Positions 33,458 to 42,225 of a DNA stretch of 56,882 nucleotides are shown here, piece by piece (within the stretch, counting starts at the first letter, position 1; the number at the start of each line of letters is the position of its first letter). Under the pieces are notes generated by a model that saw only the letters and a program-made list of their open reading frames with translations, was not told where the DNA came from and did no database searches. Where the stretch lies: positions 1 to 56,882 of the IMG/VR virus record IMGVR_UViG_3300007514_000698; one strand, given 5' to 3'. Source of the DNA: a virus. The translations under genes were made by a program, and so were the position numbers.

Positions 33458-34852
33458 ATGAATATATGGCAAGGTGTAGTTGAAGATAGATATGACCCAT
33501 TGAAGTTGGGTAGATGTCGAGTGCGTATTCTTGGATTGCATACTACAAATAAGATAGATGGTGAAGGAATACCAACAGAACATTTACCGTGGGCAACTCC
33601 AAGTCAACCGATAACATCTGCAGCTATGAATGGTATTGGTACGACACCAATGGGGCCTGTTGAAGGTACTTGGGTGTTTGGTTTCTTTCGTGATGGTGGT
33701 AATGAACAAGAACCAGTTATGATTGGAACATTCGGGGGTATTCCCGAAAAGGATTATAAACATGATCCCCAAAAAGGTTTCAATGATCCTTTTGGTACTT
33801 ATCCATTAACTACTCATCTTGGAGAACCTGATACAAATAGAGCAGCAAGAGGTGGTGGTGCAATACCAGTACCGTTGCCTGGTTCTTTAGATACGCCTGG
33901 TTCAGAGGATTCACCACACTTAGTTAAGAAACGGAAGGTAAGGAACAAAGGAATTCCTACTGCTGTTGCAGGGGATATTTCAGCAGCTATTGCAAATACT
34001 GGTAATAGTGGATTGTATGGTTTTTCGCCTTGGAACGAACCTAATCCTAGATATGGTGGGGTAAGTGATAGTGATACTGAATATAATATATCAGGTGGTA
34101 TCAGTTCTCTTTATCCATTCAATCATGTTCGCATGAGTGAATCGGGTCATGTTGAAGAATGGGATGACACACCATCTGCGGAGAGGATGCACCGTTATCA
34201 CAAGTCAGGTACGTTTGAAGAAATACAACAGGACGGAACAAAGATTGTTAAGGTAGTGGGTAATGATTATGAAATCATCTTGGGAGATAATGATGTTTAC
34301 ATAAATGGAGTTTGTAATGTTACTATTCAAGGTGATTGTCGTATGTTATATCAAGGTGATCTTGTCCAAGAGGTTTATGGTGATTATCATTTGAACGTAC
34401 AGGGTGATATGAGAACAAAGATAACTGGAAATTGTGCAACTGAAATGTTAGAAGATAGAAAAACTATCGTCAATGGTTTTGATGATCTATTGGTTGGTGA
34501 TGATGCATTATTGAATGTTGGTGGGAATCAACAGATAGGAATAGGTGGAGATATATCAGAGGTAGTTTCGGGAGATGTACAGAATGTCTATCTTGGTGGT
34601 TGTACGGAAACAACTGGTCTTGGTGGACATCGCCTGTTAAGTGCTGGAAGTATAGATATTTCTGCATTGATGAATTTAGGTTTATCATCTATTCTTAATT
34701 ACAATCGAACTACTATGGGATTATCAACAGAAACCACAACATTATTGCATAGTGAAATATGTCTAGGTGGTAGAGCTGAAGCAACTACTGGTTTTAGTAA
34801 TGTATTCGCAGGCACCTATATTAACAGATCAGGAACAATTAATTTGAACTAA
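33458..34852 (+). CDS. 5: Central spike gp5 lacking the lysozyme domain
   Basis: The N-terminal OB domain (NIWQGVVEDRYDPLKLGRCRVRI, HLPWATPSQPI) is followed by GNDYEIILGDNDVYINGVCNVTIQG and many short VxVxGD-type repeats forming the triple beta-helix needle. T4 gp5 has a lysozyme domain between these parts; here a 100-residue Pro/Gly-rich linker takes its place. The second Met (33458) matches the family start. It pierces the outer membrane during infection. Confidence 0.9.
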   Translation: MNIWQGVVEDRYDPLKLGRCRVRILGLHTTNKIDGEGIPTEHLPWATPSQPITSAAMNGIGTTPMGPVEGTWVFGFFRDGGNEQEPVMIGTFGGIPEKDYKHDPQKGFNDPFGTYPLTTHLGEPDTNRAARGGGAIPVPLPGSLDTPGSEDSPHLVKKRKVRNKGIPTAVAGDISAAIANTGNSGLYGFSPWNEPNPRYGGVSDSDTEYNISGGISSLYPFNHVRMSESGHVEEWDDTPSAERMHRYHKSGTFEEIQQDGTKIVKVVGNDYEIILGDNDVYINGVCNVTIQGDCRMLYQGDLVQEVYGDYHLNVQGDMRTKITGNCATEMLEDRKTIVNGFDDLLVGDDALLNVGGNQQIGIGGDISEVVSGDVQNVYLGGCTETTGLGGHRLLSAGSIDISALMNLGLSSILNYNRTTMGLSTETTTLLHSEICLGGRAEATTGFSNVFAGTYINRSGTINLN

Positions 34853-34862
34853 GGAGTATATA

Positions 34863-35846
34863 ATGCCAATTACATTTACAGAAGGGTTAACACCTAATTT
34901 TCCCCCTGACAGTTTTGATACTGAACGTGAACATATCAAATTGTTGTATCAACAAGTTATAATAGGTGGTGCATATGTTAATCCACTAGAACCAGAAGTA
35001 ACTACGTTAATTACAAAGATTAAAGATCGCAAGACTGAATTGACTAATGCAAAAACTACGGTTGATGCAAATATAGTAACTTTGGAAGGATATGTAGTTC
35101 CAGTTGATCCTCCGACCAATCCTCCGACTACTAATCTTCCTCCTTGTTGGGAACAAGCTGGATTTGGTACAAGTGGTATTAATACAATTATAAGTGCATT
35201 ACAATCATTGTCTAGTTCATTACAAACTGGGATTGATACAACAGAAGCTTTGAGAAATGAACTTGAGACTGTTGATATTAACAATTTCAAATTGCACATG
35301 GAATTATTATCGGGAGTGGATGAATTACCCCCATTTGATATTATTAAACCAAATCAACAAGAACTTATGGGTTTAGTTCGTGCGATAACAGATATTGAAC
35401 ACCGATTCGGTGTTACGTTTACAAATTATTTGGTACTGGTATTCGAGACATTATTTCTTGCAGACTTAACTGTTGCAAATGCACAGACATCAGTAAATGT
35501 AGACCCTCTAAGTGGTACTTACCCTGACGTAATCACTAGAGTCAATGCGTGTCCTACTGAAGCAAATGCACCAACTAATATTTCTAATGATATAAATGCA
35601 TATGCAACTCCCCTTAATGCATGGAATACTGACGTTGCAACACACAAACCGATTTTTGAACAACATATTGCAGATGATACTGCGGAGTATGATTCGTTGA
35701 GAGATAAACTTGACCGATATATTCAAGCATATAATATATCACAATATATTACTGACCCTTACTATGCGTTCATGTATACAGATGTTTTTGGTAGTAGTGC
35801 GGTCATAAATATTATTAATCAATTACAATCAGGGGAAATACAATAA
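34863..35846 (+). CDS. Tail structural protein of unknown role
   Basis: The 327-residue product sits between the gp5 spike and a PAAR-like tip, so it is likely virion associated. It has helical segments around a PVDPPTNPPTTNLPPCW proline-rich hinge near residues 80-95. A coiled coil may run over 105-150. No family recognised. RBS AAGGAG. Confidence 0.65.
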   Translation: MPITFTEGLTPNFPPDSFDTEREHIKLLYQQVIIGGAYVNPLEPEVTTLITKIKDRKTELTNAKTTVDANIVTLEGYVVPVDPPTNPPTTNLPPCWEQAGFGTSGINTIISALQSLSSSLQTGIDTTEALRNELETVDINNFKLHMELLSGVDELPPFDIIKPNQQELMGLVRAITDIEHRFGVTFTNYLVLVFETLFLADLTVANAQTSVNVDPLSGTYPDVITRVNACPTEANAPTNISNDINAYATPLNAWNTDVATHKPIFEQHIADDTAEYDSLRDKLDRYIQAYNISQYITDPYYAFMYTDVFGSSAVINIINQLQSGEIQ

Positions 35847-36283
35847 TGTCATTTAATCCAACTGATAGTCTTTCAAATGCAACTACAGTAACTATAATGG
35901 GTCAAGAGTTTACCTTACCATTTGCTACTGGTCTTGGTTTGGCTGAAACTTTTGCAAGTGGTACTTTTGGCCCGCAAGGTGGTCGATCTGCAGCTAGATT
36001 TATGGATAAGGATGGAGTCCATTGTATTGGACACCCTCGAAGATTAATTGTTCAAGGTACGGTTTTCATAAATCAACGACTTGCTTCTACATTTGCCGCT
36101 CCTAATACACCACATCTTAGACCAGCTTCGTGTCCAGTTTGTTGTACTATACATTCTGCACCTTTGATTCAAGGTAGTAGTACGGTGTTTATTGGTTCTT
36201 TACCAGCAGGTAGATGGTTAGATAGAGTTTCTGGTTGTACTTATGTTGCATCTGGAAGTATGAATGTTTTTATAGGGGGGTAA
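35846..36283 (+). CDS. PAAR-like spike-tip protein
   Basis: The 145-residue protein shows the PAAR layout with repeated short strands ending in hydrophobic-Gly turns: TVFINQRLAS near residue 72, CCTIHSAPLIQGSSTVFIGS near 100, and SMNVFIGG at the end. Conserved His/Cys residues (HCIGH, CPVCCTIH) could bind the metal at the tip. It would sharpen the gp5 needle as T4 gp5.4 does. It overlaps the preceding gene by one base. Confidence 0.82.
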   Translation: MSFNPTDSLSNATTVTIMGQEFTLPFATGLGLAETFASGTFGPQGGRSAARFMDKDGVHCIGHPRRLIVQGTVFINQRLASTFAAPNTPHLRPASCPVCCTIHSAPLIQGSSTVFIGSLPAGRWLDRVSGCTYVASGSMNVFIGG

Positions 36284-36284
36284 C

Positions 36285-36422
36285 ATGAATAATAGTAGTA
36301 ACTGGTTACTATTATTATGTGCAACAATGATGATTGGAGTCTTATTATTTTTCACAATACCGAGTTGTATAGGTAAAGATTTACATTGGGGTAGTTTGCA
36401 TAGTAAATCTCAATTTAAATAA
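36285..36422 (+). CDS. Small membrane protein
   Basis: A 45-residue product behind GGGGGG. Residues 8-28 are hydrophobic (LLLLCATMMIGVLLFFTIPSC). A single membrane span; could be a holin-like or lipoprotein-like peptide but the evidence is too slight to decide. Confidence 0.5.
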   Translation: MNNSSNWLLLLCATMMIGVLLFFTIPSCIGKDLHWGSLHSKSQFK

Positions 36423-36433
36423 AGGAGTATAAA

Positions 36434-37213
36434 ATGGCAAATCCAATATGTAATTTATCTGCGGATTTAAGTAAACTTACAAGTGCTATAGGAGAGGGGA
36501 TTGGTGATCTACTAAACTTTTCTGGTCTATTCGGGACACCCGCTGGTTTGTTAGCATTACAAGCAAGATTAGCATCTACTCTAGCTACGATTGGTGCTGA
36601 TTTATCCAAACTACTTCCCGATATACCATTCTCGAAACAGTTTGAAAGTTTAGCAGATACGTTAGGTGATCTCGCAAATGGAATTGGTGGTGGTCTTACT
36701 TCCGTACTTAATAAGTTTGGTGATCTTCAAAATCTTATAGGAACATCCATAACCGATCTTGCAAATGGGGCACTTAATGCAGTCGGTGGTCTTTTAAACT
36801 TTAACCCATGTGGTGATGGTAGTGCGATTCCTAATATTGCAAGAGACTTAGCAACTGGTCAACTTATACAAAGACCGAACATAGGGATAAATAGAGGGTT
36901 GACTAATTTTGCTGGAAGAATAGCATTAGGAAGGCAACTATTCAATAATCCTTTGAGTATAGTTTCAAGTGCAAACATCAATCTTGGAAGTATCACTAAT
37001 GTATTAGATGGTGCAAATGCATTAAAGAATAATGTCATGGGTTCAATTACTGGAATGGGTAACGCAATAGTAAAGTTACCAAGTGGTGAAGAAATATTCC
37101 AAACACAAGATCAGTATATTTCAAGACTTAAAAAACTTGCAGAAGATAGGTTACTTGAACAAAACAAACCAAAGATTACAACAACCGAGAATACTGTATC
37201 AACACAAGTATAA
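36434..37213 (+). CDS. Gly/Ala/Leu-rich tail-associated protein
   Basis: The 259-residue protein is built of amphipathic helices with many Gly, Ala, Leu and Asn. SADLSKLTSAIGEGIGDLLNF and FESLADTLGDLANGIGGG repeat the same style. No enzyme motif. Position after the PAAR gene suggests a virion component. RBS AAAGGAG. Confidence 0.6.
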   Translation: MANPICNLSADLSKLTSAIGEGIGDLLNFSGLFGTPAGLLALQARLASTLATIGADLSKLLPDIPFSKQFESLADTLGDLANGIGGGLTSVLNKFGDLQNLIGTSITDLANGALNAVGGLLNFNPCGDGSAIPNIARDLATGQLIQRPNIGINRGLTNFAGRIALGRQLFNNPLSIVSSANINLGSITNVLDGANALKNNVMGSITGMGNAIVKLPSGEEIFQTQDQYISRLKKLAEDRLLEQNKPKITTTENTVSTQV

Positions 37214-37222
37214 GGGGGTAAT

Positions 37223-37450
37223 ATGAATAGTCATCATGCTAACTGGTCAACTGATTCACAGACCCACACTCAAATATGCATACTCGAATCACAGATCGGT
37301 GTTAAAGACAATACGATAAAGGATTTGAAAGAGAAGAATGATTTGTTGGAGTTAAAACACATGGAACTCAAGGATGAGGTAGATAGATTAAACAACTTGG
37401 TTCGTACCCTTACTGTAGGTGGTACGGACGTATTAGATAGATTTAAATAG
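37223..37450 (+). CDS. Small coiled-coil protein
   Basis: A 75-residue product whose residues 20-65 form a heptad-rich coiled coil (IKDLKEKNDLLELKHMELKD). RBS AAGGGGG. Role unknown. Confidence 0.6.
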   Translation: MNSHHANWSTDSQTHTQICILESQIGVKDNTIKDLKEKNDLLELKHMELKDEVDRLNNLVRTLTVGGTDVLDRFK

Positions 37451-37459
37451 AGAGGACTT

Positions 37460-37888
37460 ATGAAAGACTATAGTTATTTTATCGGAGAAGCTCTTGGAGT
37501 ACCAGAAACGATTAAGGGTCTTGGTAAACGATTTCGAGGTATGAAACAAATCAAGAGAGATAAACCTAAGATGGGTAGGTTGAAGGGTACTGTTGCAAGT
37601 GGTTACACTATCCCTAAAGTCAAATCCCAAGATGTTAGGGATTATCTCTTGGGATTAGGTTACAAGGTTGAAGAAGAATTTGATGGGTTTATTGATATGT
37701 ATTGTACCATTCATAAACTAGGTATCAATTATAAAGCAACTATAGTCCAAATGGAGAAAGACGTAGAGGTTCGTCTTTCTAGTCATCAAAAGGGAAAGAG
37801 TAGTAAGGAATTTAGGAAGGACACATTTAGTCAATCATCCGCTATAGCAGGTAACAAGTTTAGTGGTAAATCACCTAGATATAGGTAA
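37460..37888 (+). CDS. Basic hypothetical protein
   Basis: The 142-residue product is basic at both ends, with a central domain VRDYLLGLGYKVEEEFDGFIDMYCTI. No family recognised. RBS AGAGAGG; closely packed with its neighbours. Confidence 0.6.
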   Translation: MKDYSYFIGEALGVPETIKGLGKRFRGMKQIKRDKPKMGRLKGTVASGYTIPKVKSQDVRDYLLGLGYKVEEEFDGFIDMYCTIHKLGINYKATIVQMEKDVEVRLSSHQKGKSSKEFRKDTFSQSSAIAGNKFSGKSPRYR

Positions 37889-37899
37889 AGGAGAGTGAA

Positions 37900-38682
37900 A
37901 TGAAAAAGATTATATTGATGTTTGCGTTGTTATTTTGTTTGACAACAACTACTGCATATACTGCTGAGTTGTTGATGTTCTCAATGAAGTCTTGTCGTTA
38001 TTGTCGATCCTACTTAAAAGAAGTTGCACAAGAATACAAGAACACAGAATACGCAAAGGTATTACCATTACGCATTATCTCTATGGATAGGACTAGTGCT
38101 CCAAAATGGTTTGATCTCGCATATGACCAACAAAGGATTGATCCTATTCGTGGAACACCTACGTTTATTGTTTGGGATAATGGTCAAGAGGTTGCGAGGT
38201 TGATTGGTTACAATGGTAAACAGAAATGGTATGATGACATATCAAGGTTTATCAATGACAATAGACAAAAACTAACGGAACGAATAGGTCGTAACCCATT
38301 AGTGTTTGAACCAGAAACAGAAATGACTCCCGAATTTGCATTGAAGGAATCATTGGGTGATGTACCAGATCAAACTGGTGGTGGTTTCGCACCAAGAAGT
38401 GAGGGTAGTGGTACTAAACATATGGGTAAACCATCTTCACAAATGCAACATCCTACTGTTCCATTCTTTGCACCCCCATTAGGTGCAGAGAAACAGAAAC
38501 CTAAAGTGAAAGAAGTACCTGAGAAGAACGAAGATGGAGTATTCATGTCTGATGATATAATGGATCATATCTACGATACGCATGAAGAAGCAATTAAAGC
38601 CGCATTGTGGTTTGGTTGTGAAGGAGTGCATACTCACAAAATGAATGGTAAACTGATCTGGATGCCATGTCGGATGGAATGA
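37900..38682 (+). CDS. Exported thioredoxin-fold protein with DUF3721-like tail
   Basis: Signal peptide (residues 1-22, ending AYTA), then a thioredoxin domain with redox pair Cys32-Arg-Tyr-Cys35 and the cis-Pro loop RGTPTFIV near residue 88. A Pro/Gln-rich linker leads to a C-terminal segment HIYDTHEEAIKAALWFGCEG followed by a WMPC end that resembles DUF3721. It should act in the periplasm as a thiol oxidoreductase. It could assist disulfide or haem-protein maturation, perhaps of the phage's own exported proteins; this link is inference. Confidence 0.8.
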   Translation: MKKIILMFALLFCLTTTTAYTAELLMFSMKSCRYCRSYLKEVAQEYKNTEYAKVLPLRIISMDRTSAPKWFDLAYDQQRIDPIRGTPTFIVWDNGQEVARLIGYNGKQKWYDDISRFINDNRQKLTERIGRNPLVFEPETEMTPEFALKESLGDVPDQTGGGFAPRSEGSGTKHMGKPSSQMQHPTVPFFAPPLGAEKQKPKVKEVPEKNEDGVFMSDDIMDHIYDTHEEAIKAALWFGCEGVHTHKMNGKLIWMPCRME

Positions 38683-38810
38683 TGAAAGAGACAAGCTACG
38701 AATGGTTAATACCAGAAGCACGCTTTGAAATGGAGCAAAGACTCCCAAATGACGATCCTAACAGTCTTTGGGGGTTTGGTCTTTTCCTTACATTTCGCTG
38801 GTATTTTTGA
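38679..38810 (+). CDS. Possible small ORF (43 residues)
   Basis: ATG overlaps the previous stop by ATGA. The peptide SYEWLIPEARFEMEQRLPND then ends in an aromatic LFLTFRWYF. Promoter P4 lies within its 3' part, which weakens the case, but coupling is good. Confidence 0.4.
   Translation: MMKETSYEWLIPEARFEMEQRLPNDDPNSLWGFGLFLTFRWYF
38736..38770 (+). terminator. Weak terminator-like hairpin
   Basis: A perfect 8-bp stem CAAAGACT/AGTCTTTG with a 19-nt loop, followed by GGGGTTTGGTCTTTT. The T-tract is interrupted, so termination is only possible. Confidence 0.35.
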
Positions 38811-38816
38811 TATACT
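38788..38816 (+). promoter_or_regulatory. Sigma70-like promoter P4
   Basis: TTACAT (38788-38793), 17-bp spacer, TATACT (38811-38816), in the CCTTACATT context of P1 and P2. The gene start at 38834 lies 11 nt after the predicted +1. Confidence 0.7.
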
Positions 38817-38833
38817 ACAATGGAGACAAAACA

Positions 38834-39118
38834 ATGGGCAAAATTGATATGAAGGGATTGGAGACTACCGCATGGTGGAAGAATCTAGTTCCTGTAATAA
38901 TGGGAGTGATACTGTCAGGATTGGGTACTCTCACTAATTTCGCATATGACCGAATAGATGAATTGCATAATGAGGTTGTTGAACACCGAATGATGTTATC
39001 GAAATTGGTAACACCTGATGGTAAGGTGATTCAATCTGCAAAGTCAAATGAATCAAAACAGAAGTTATCGGAACGGATAACTGTACTAGAAACTAAGATG
39101 GAATACTTGGAGAAGTAA
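38834..39118 (+). CDS. Membrane-anchored coiled-coil protein
   Basis: From ATG 38834 (after TGGAG and P4) the product is 94 residues. Residues 16-36 (NLVPVIMGVILSGLGTLTNFA) form one membrane span, followed by a coiled coil to the C-terminus. This is a spanin- or holin-like layout, but no specific family is recognised. Confidence 0.6.
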   Translation: MGKIDMKGLETTAWWKNLVPVIMGVILSGLGTLTNFAYDRIDELHNEVVEHRMMLSKLVTPDGKVIQSAKSNESKQKLSERITVLETKMEYLEK

Positions 39119-39119
39119 G

Positions 39120-39293
39120 ATGGACAATGATATGACATATGATGATAAATTGATGGGGGTTATAAATCAACCCGAAGTGATTAACAACACTATTTTCGAT
39201 ATGAACTTGACGACTAACACTACACTATGGATTTCGATTGGTGCAGTTATTTTATTAGTAACGTGTTTGAGGGTAGTAGTGAAACACTATTAA
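39120..39293 (+). CDS. Small membrane protein (57 residues)
   Basis: Soluble acidic N-terminus, then a span LWISIGAVILLVTCLRVVV near the C-terminus. Starts two bases after the previous stop. Role unknown. Confidence 0.5.
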   Translation: MDNDMTYDDKLMGVINQPEVINNTIFDMNLTTNTTLWISIGAVILLVTCLRVVVKHY

Positions 39294-39294
39294 T

Positions 39295-39302
39295 TATAAA
39301 TA
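39295..39302 (+). promoter_or_regulatory. T4-type late promoter (TATAAATA)
   Basis: Intergenic TATAAATA 31 nt upstream of the 39334 gene, which has an AGAGGG ribosome site. Confidence 0.5.
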
Positions 39303-39333
39303 AATGTATGTACAACTGTAATAAGAGGGAAAC

Positions 39334-39570
39334 ATGGAATATCTAATAGCTATAATCATTGGTATCGGATTATATTTCATTACACCATGCAATCTGATGG
39401 ATAAGTTTAAGAAGGATAGAGATGCAAAATTAGATGGTGGTTACTTTGGTAAGAAACCTAAGTCAGTTAAGAAAAAGACTCGAAAGAAAGTCGCAAAGGT
39501 ACGCAAACCAAAGTCTGTTAAAAGAAAAGTAGTTAAGAAGAAAACTACAAAGAGGAAATCTAAAAAATAG
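39334..39570 (+). CDS. Membrane protein with histone-like lysine-rich tail
   Basis: Residues 2-20 form a membrane span (EYLIAIIIGIGLYFITPC). From residue 40 on, the chain is almost wholly Lys/Arg with Ser, Val and Thr (KSVKKKTRKKVAKVRKPKSV), like a histone H1 tail. It would be a membrane-tethered DNA- or RNA-binding peptide. A late promoter lies upstream. Odd and unrecognised. Confidence 0.65.
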   Translation: MEYLIAIIIGIGLYFITPCNLMDKFKKDRDAKLDGGYFGKKPKSVKKKTRKKVAKVRKPKSVKRKVVKKKTTKRKSKK

Positions 39571-39585
39571 AGGTGCAAATGAACC

Positions 39586-39678
39586 ATGCAACCAAGACAT
39601 ACATTCGGTGAATGGTTTATGATGATCGTATCAATGATATTTATTATTAGTTTATTATTGCGTATAGGTAATATGTAA
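39586..39678 (+). CDS. Tiny membrane peptide (30 residues)
   Basis: ATG 39586 is 15 nt behind AGGTG. The peptide has one hydrophobic span (WFMMIVSMIFIISLLL). Low confidence because of size. Confidence 0.35.
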   Translation: MQPRHTFGEWFMMIVSMIFIISLLLRIGNM

Positions 39679-39687
39679 GGAGTTGTT

Positions 39688-39846
39688 ATGTCTAGTGAAA
39701 ACAAAATAGTCCTACGTTATATGGGGAAGGAAACTTCCCCTATAGTCTCTACCACAATCCCTAAGCAAAAAGAATGGAAATTCTTTAATGAATACTTTAT
39801 GAAATATAGGAGAAAACGTAATGGTGAGTCCCATCAGTTATTTTAA
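39688..39846 (+). CDS. Small basic hypothetical protein (52 residues)
   Basis: ATG 39688 follows AAGGAG with correct spacing. Basic C-terminus (KYRRKRNG). It ends 20 nt before the purC start. Unrecognised. Confidence 0.5.
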   Translation: MSSENKIVLRYMGKETSPIVSTTIPKQKEWKFFNEYFMKYRRKRNGESHQLF

Positions 39847-39865
39847 ACCAGAAGGAGAGGATGAT

Positions 39866-40642
39866 ATGAATGTAGCAGAAATGTTGGAAGTCAGGGATGG
39901 AGTAACACAGAACCTATTGTACGAAGGTAAAGCAAAACGTATATATGAGACAAATGACCCAAATGTGTATCGCATGGTATTTAAGGATGATATAACGGCG
40001 GGTGATGGTGAGAAAAAGGACACTCTACTGAACAAGGGAAAACTCAATCAAACAATATCCAAGAAGATATTTGAACATCTCCATAGTAAACAAATAGGGA
40101 GAGATGGTTCTACTATGAAAACACACTACTTGTCTAGTCCTAGTGTTAATGAACAACTAGTCAAGAATCTTCACATCATTCCAGTTGAAGTGATTGTTAG
40201 GAATTTTGCAGCTGGATCATTTTGCAGACGATATGGTATTGAAAAGGGTTTGAAGTTTAGTACACCACTACTCGAATTGTTCTATAAGAATGATGACTTG
40301 CATGACCCACTATGTAGTGAAGCTGTTGCGATTGAAATGGGTTGGTGTGATCCATCACAACTTAGACTTATAAAAGAACAAGCACATATACTCAATTTCC
40401 AGATGTTACATTTCTGGGCAAAATATGGACTTACACTAGTCGATCAGAAATTTGAGTTTGGTATGGATAAGGAAGGAAACCTAATGTTAGCAGATGAGAT
40501 AACACCCGACTCACAACGTCTTTGGGATAAGGATGGAAAATCCTTAGACAAGGATGTATTTCGTAAGGGTGATAATATGCAAGATGTTTCGGATGTCTAT
40601 AACTACGTTCACAAATTAATTGGTGCAGACCCAATAGACTAA
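39866..40642 (+). CDS. purC: SAICAR synthetase PurC
   Basis: Purine synthesis step joining CAIR and aspartate with ATP. Conserved blocks: LLYEGKAKRIYETND, FKDDITAGDGEKKDTLLNKGKLN, then THYLSSPSVNEQLVKN and IPVEVIVRNFAAGSFCRRYGIEKG, and LMLADEITPDSQRLWDKDG near the C-terminus. The 258-residue length is near normal. The start at 39866 follows GAAGGAGAGG; the upstream in-frame ATG lies inside the previous gene. purC is a known auxiliary gene of T4-like marine phages, raising nucleotide supply. Confidence 0.95.
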   Translation: MNVAEMLEVRDGVTQNLLYEGKAKRIYETNDPNVYRMVFKDDITAGDGEKKDTLLNKGKLNQTISKKIFEHLHSKQIGRDGSTMKTHYLSSPSVNEQLVKNLHIIPVEVIVRNFAAGSFCRRYGIEKGLKFSTPLLELFYKNDDLHDPLCSEAVAIEMGWCDPSQLRLIKEQAHILNFQMLHFWAKYGLTLVDQKFEFGMDKEGNLMLADEITPDSQRLWDKDGKSLDKDVFRKGDNMQDVSDVYNYVHKLIGADPID

Positions 40643-40740
40643 TGGACTATTTAGTGTTTTGGATTGCACCTATAATATGTCTGATAATATTTACGGACAA
40701 CCCTATAATGAAAAGGATTGACAGATGGATGAAAGAGTAG
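40642..40740 (+). CDS. Tiny membrane protein (32 residues)
   Basis: Begins inside the purC stop (TAATG) and overlaps the next gene. One span, LVFWIAPIICLIIF. Weakly supported. Confidence 0.4.
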   Translation: MDYLVFWIAPIICLIIFTDNPIMKRIDRWMKE

Positions 40741-41540
40741 TGGACAAGACAAGGATTAATCATTCAGAAGAAACGGATGAGAGATATTGGATAACAAAGG
40801 AAATCGCAAAAGTCAAGGTAAATGACAATCTTGGGGAGATATGGACATATCCAGCAGTTCATATTTTTCATGGTAAAATGTCTGCGGATATTATCAGGGA
40901 TGTAACTGAATACTGTAATATGACTAATGATAACTCGGCCGCAAATAAACTAATTGCGAACATAGAAGGGTTACAAGACAACTTGGACGTAAACCATCCC
41001 CTTATGAAAGGGTATGTAGATATAATGATGCGGTCTGCGTGTACATTTGTTGAGAATTGTCAAATGGATCATGGGGGTAAATCAGAAAAGAGAGTTGAAA
41101 TACAAGAGATATGGGATGTAAAGATGAAACCTGGCGATTACAACCCAATGCATATACACGGTACTGCATCAACTGAAGGATTGTCTAGTATATTCTATCT
41201 TAAAGTACCGCATCAATTTGCAAAAGCTGCAGACAGAGGTGAGAATGACCCTAAGTATTCATATTCTTTCAAACGTGATGGATGGTTAAAATTCTTGTGG
41301 GGGTTATCAAAATATGAAAATTCAGATCATTTTTCGTGTGCGACTAATGCGTATATACTACCGAGGATAGGAGATTTCTACATATTTCCTAAATCACTAA
41401 ATCACATGGTATATCCATTTCGTGATAAAGAGGATAGGTGGTCTGTACAATGTAACTTCAATGTTTGGGAAAAGGGTGAGGAAGAAGCATATGAGATAAT
41501 GAAAGAGAATGGTGTTCTTAGGGGAGGGCTATTTAAGTAA
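40725..41540 (+). CDS. 2OG-Fe(II) oxygenase (Oxy_5-like), paralogue A
   Basis: The metal site NPMHIHGTASTEGLSSIFYLK gives the first two ligands. GDFYIFPKSLNHMVYPFRDKEDRWSVQCNFN gives the distal His and the 2-oxoglutarate Arg. The protein (271 residues) shares layout with the following gene, so the two are tandem paralogues. The N-terminal third differs. Substrate unknown. It overlaps the small membrane gene at its start and its stop overlaps the next ATG. Confidence 0.78.
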   Translation: MDERVVDKTRINHSEETDERYWITKEIAKVKVNDNLGEIWTYPAVHIFHGKMSADIIRDVTEYCNMTNDNSAANKLIANIEGLQDNLDVNHPLMKGYVDIMMRSACTFVENCQMDHGGKSEKRVEIQEIWDVKMKPGDYNPMHIHGTASTEGLSSIFYLKVPHQFAKAADRGENDPKYSYSFKRDGWLKFLWGLSKYENSDHFSCATNAYILPRIGDFYIFPKSLNHMVYPFRDKEDRWSVQCNFNVWEKGEEEAYEIMKENGVLRGGLFK

Positions 41541-42223
41541 TGCATAATGTAACCGAAACAGAAACTATGACAGGTTACACTATAGAGAGTCATCCTTCTG
41601 TACATATCATGCATGGACGATTATCTGATCTTGCATTAAAGAAAACATTGGATTTCGTAACAACTTTGTCTGAATCTAACGCAACTACCTATTCACTAGA
41701 CAATATCAATCCGCCTAGTATACAGACATGGGTGGACTATGGAAATGAAATGATGAAACCCTATGTAGATGAAACCGAAAATGCAATAAAGGAATACATC
41801 TCACATTGTTGCGATCCACTAAATCCGAAATACCAACAAAAACTGGAAAGAACTATTACCATTCAAGACTGTTGGTGTATTAAAATGAACAAGGGTGATT
41901 ATATGCCCATGCACTCTCATAGGACAACTGCAAAGACAGGAATATCTACGGTACTCTACTTAAAAGTACCTGATAAACTCGCAGACCCTAAGAATCAATA
42001 TGCATCCATTGGTGGTGGACTGACATTATCCTGGCCTTCAAATAACGTATCAGTAATGGAAGATGATGTTAACCCTTCTAACGCAAGACACATTTATCCA
42101 GTAGTAGGTGAGTTTTGGATATTCCCTAAATGGTTATCCCATGTTCTTAATCCATATAGGTTCGAGGGTGAGAGATGGGGAATGGCCTCTAACTGGAATA
42201 TCTGGATGGAAGATGGAAGATAA
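41540..42223 (+). CDS. 2OG-Fe(II) oxygenase (Oxy_5-like), paralogue B
   Basis: YMPMHSHRTTAKTGISTVLYLKVP holds the first ligands and VGEFWIFPKWLSHVLNPYRFEGERW the distal His and Arg, in the same order as paralogue A. At 227 residues it is shorter. The tandem pair suggests duplication and divergence. Coupled by TAATG. Substrate unknown. Confidence 0.78.
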   Translation: MHNVTETETMTGYTIESHPSVHIMHGRLSDLALKKTLDFVTTLSESNATTYSLDNINPPSIQTWVDYGNEMMKPYVDETENAIKEYISHCCDPLNPKYQQKLERTITIQDCWCIKMNKGDYMPMHSHRTTAKTGISTVLYLKVPDKLADPKNQYASIGGGLTLSWPSNNVSVMEDDVNPSNARHIYPVVGEFWIFPKWLSHVLNPYRFEGERWGMASNWNIWMEDGR

Positions 42224-42225
42224 CC

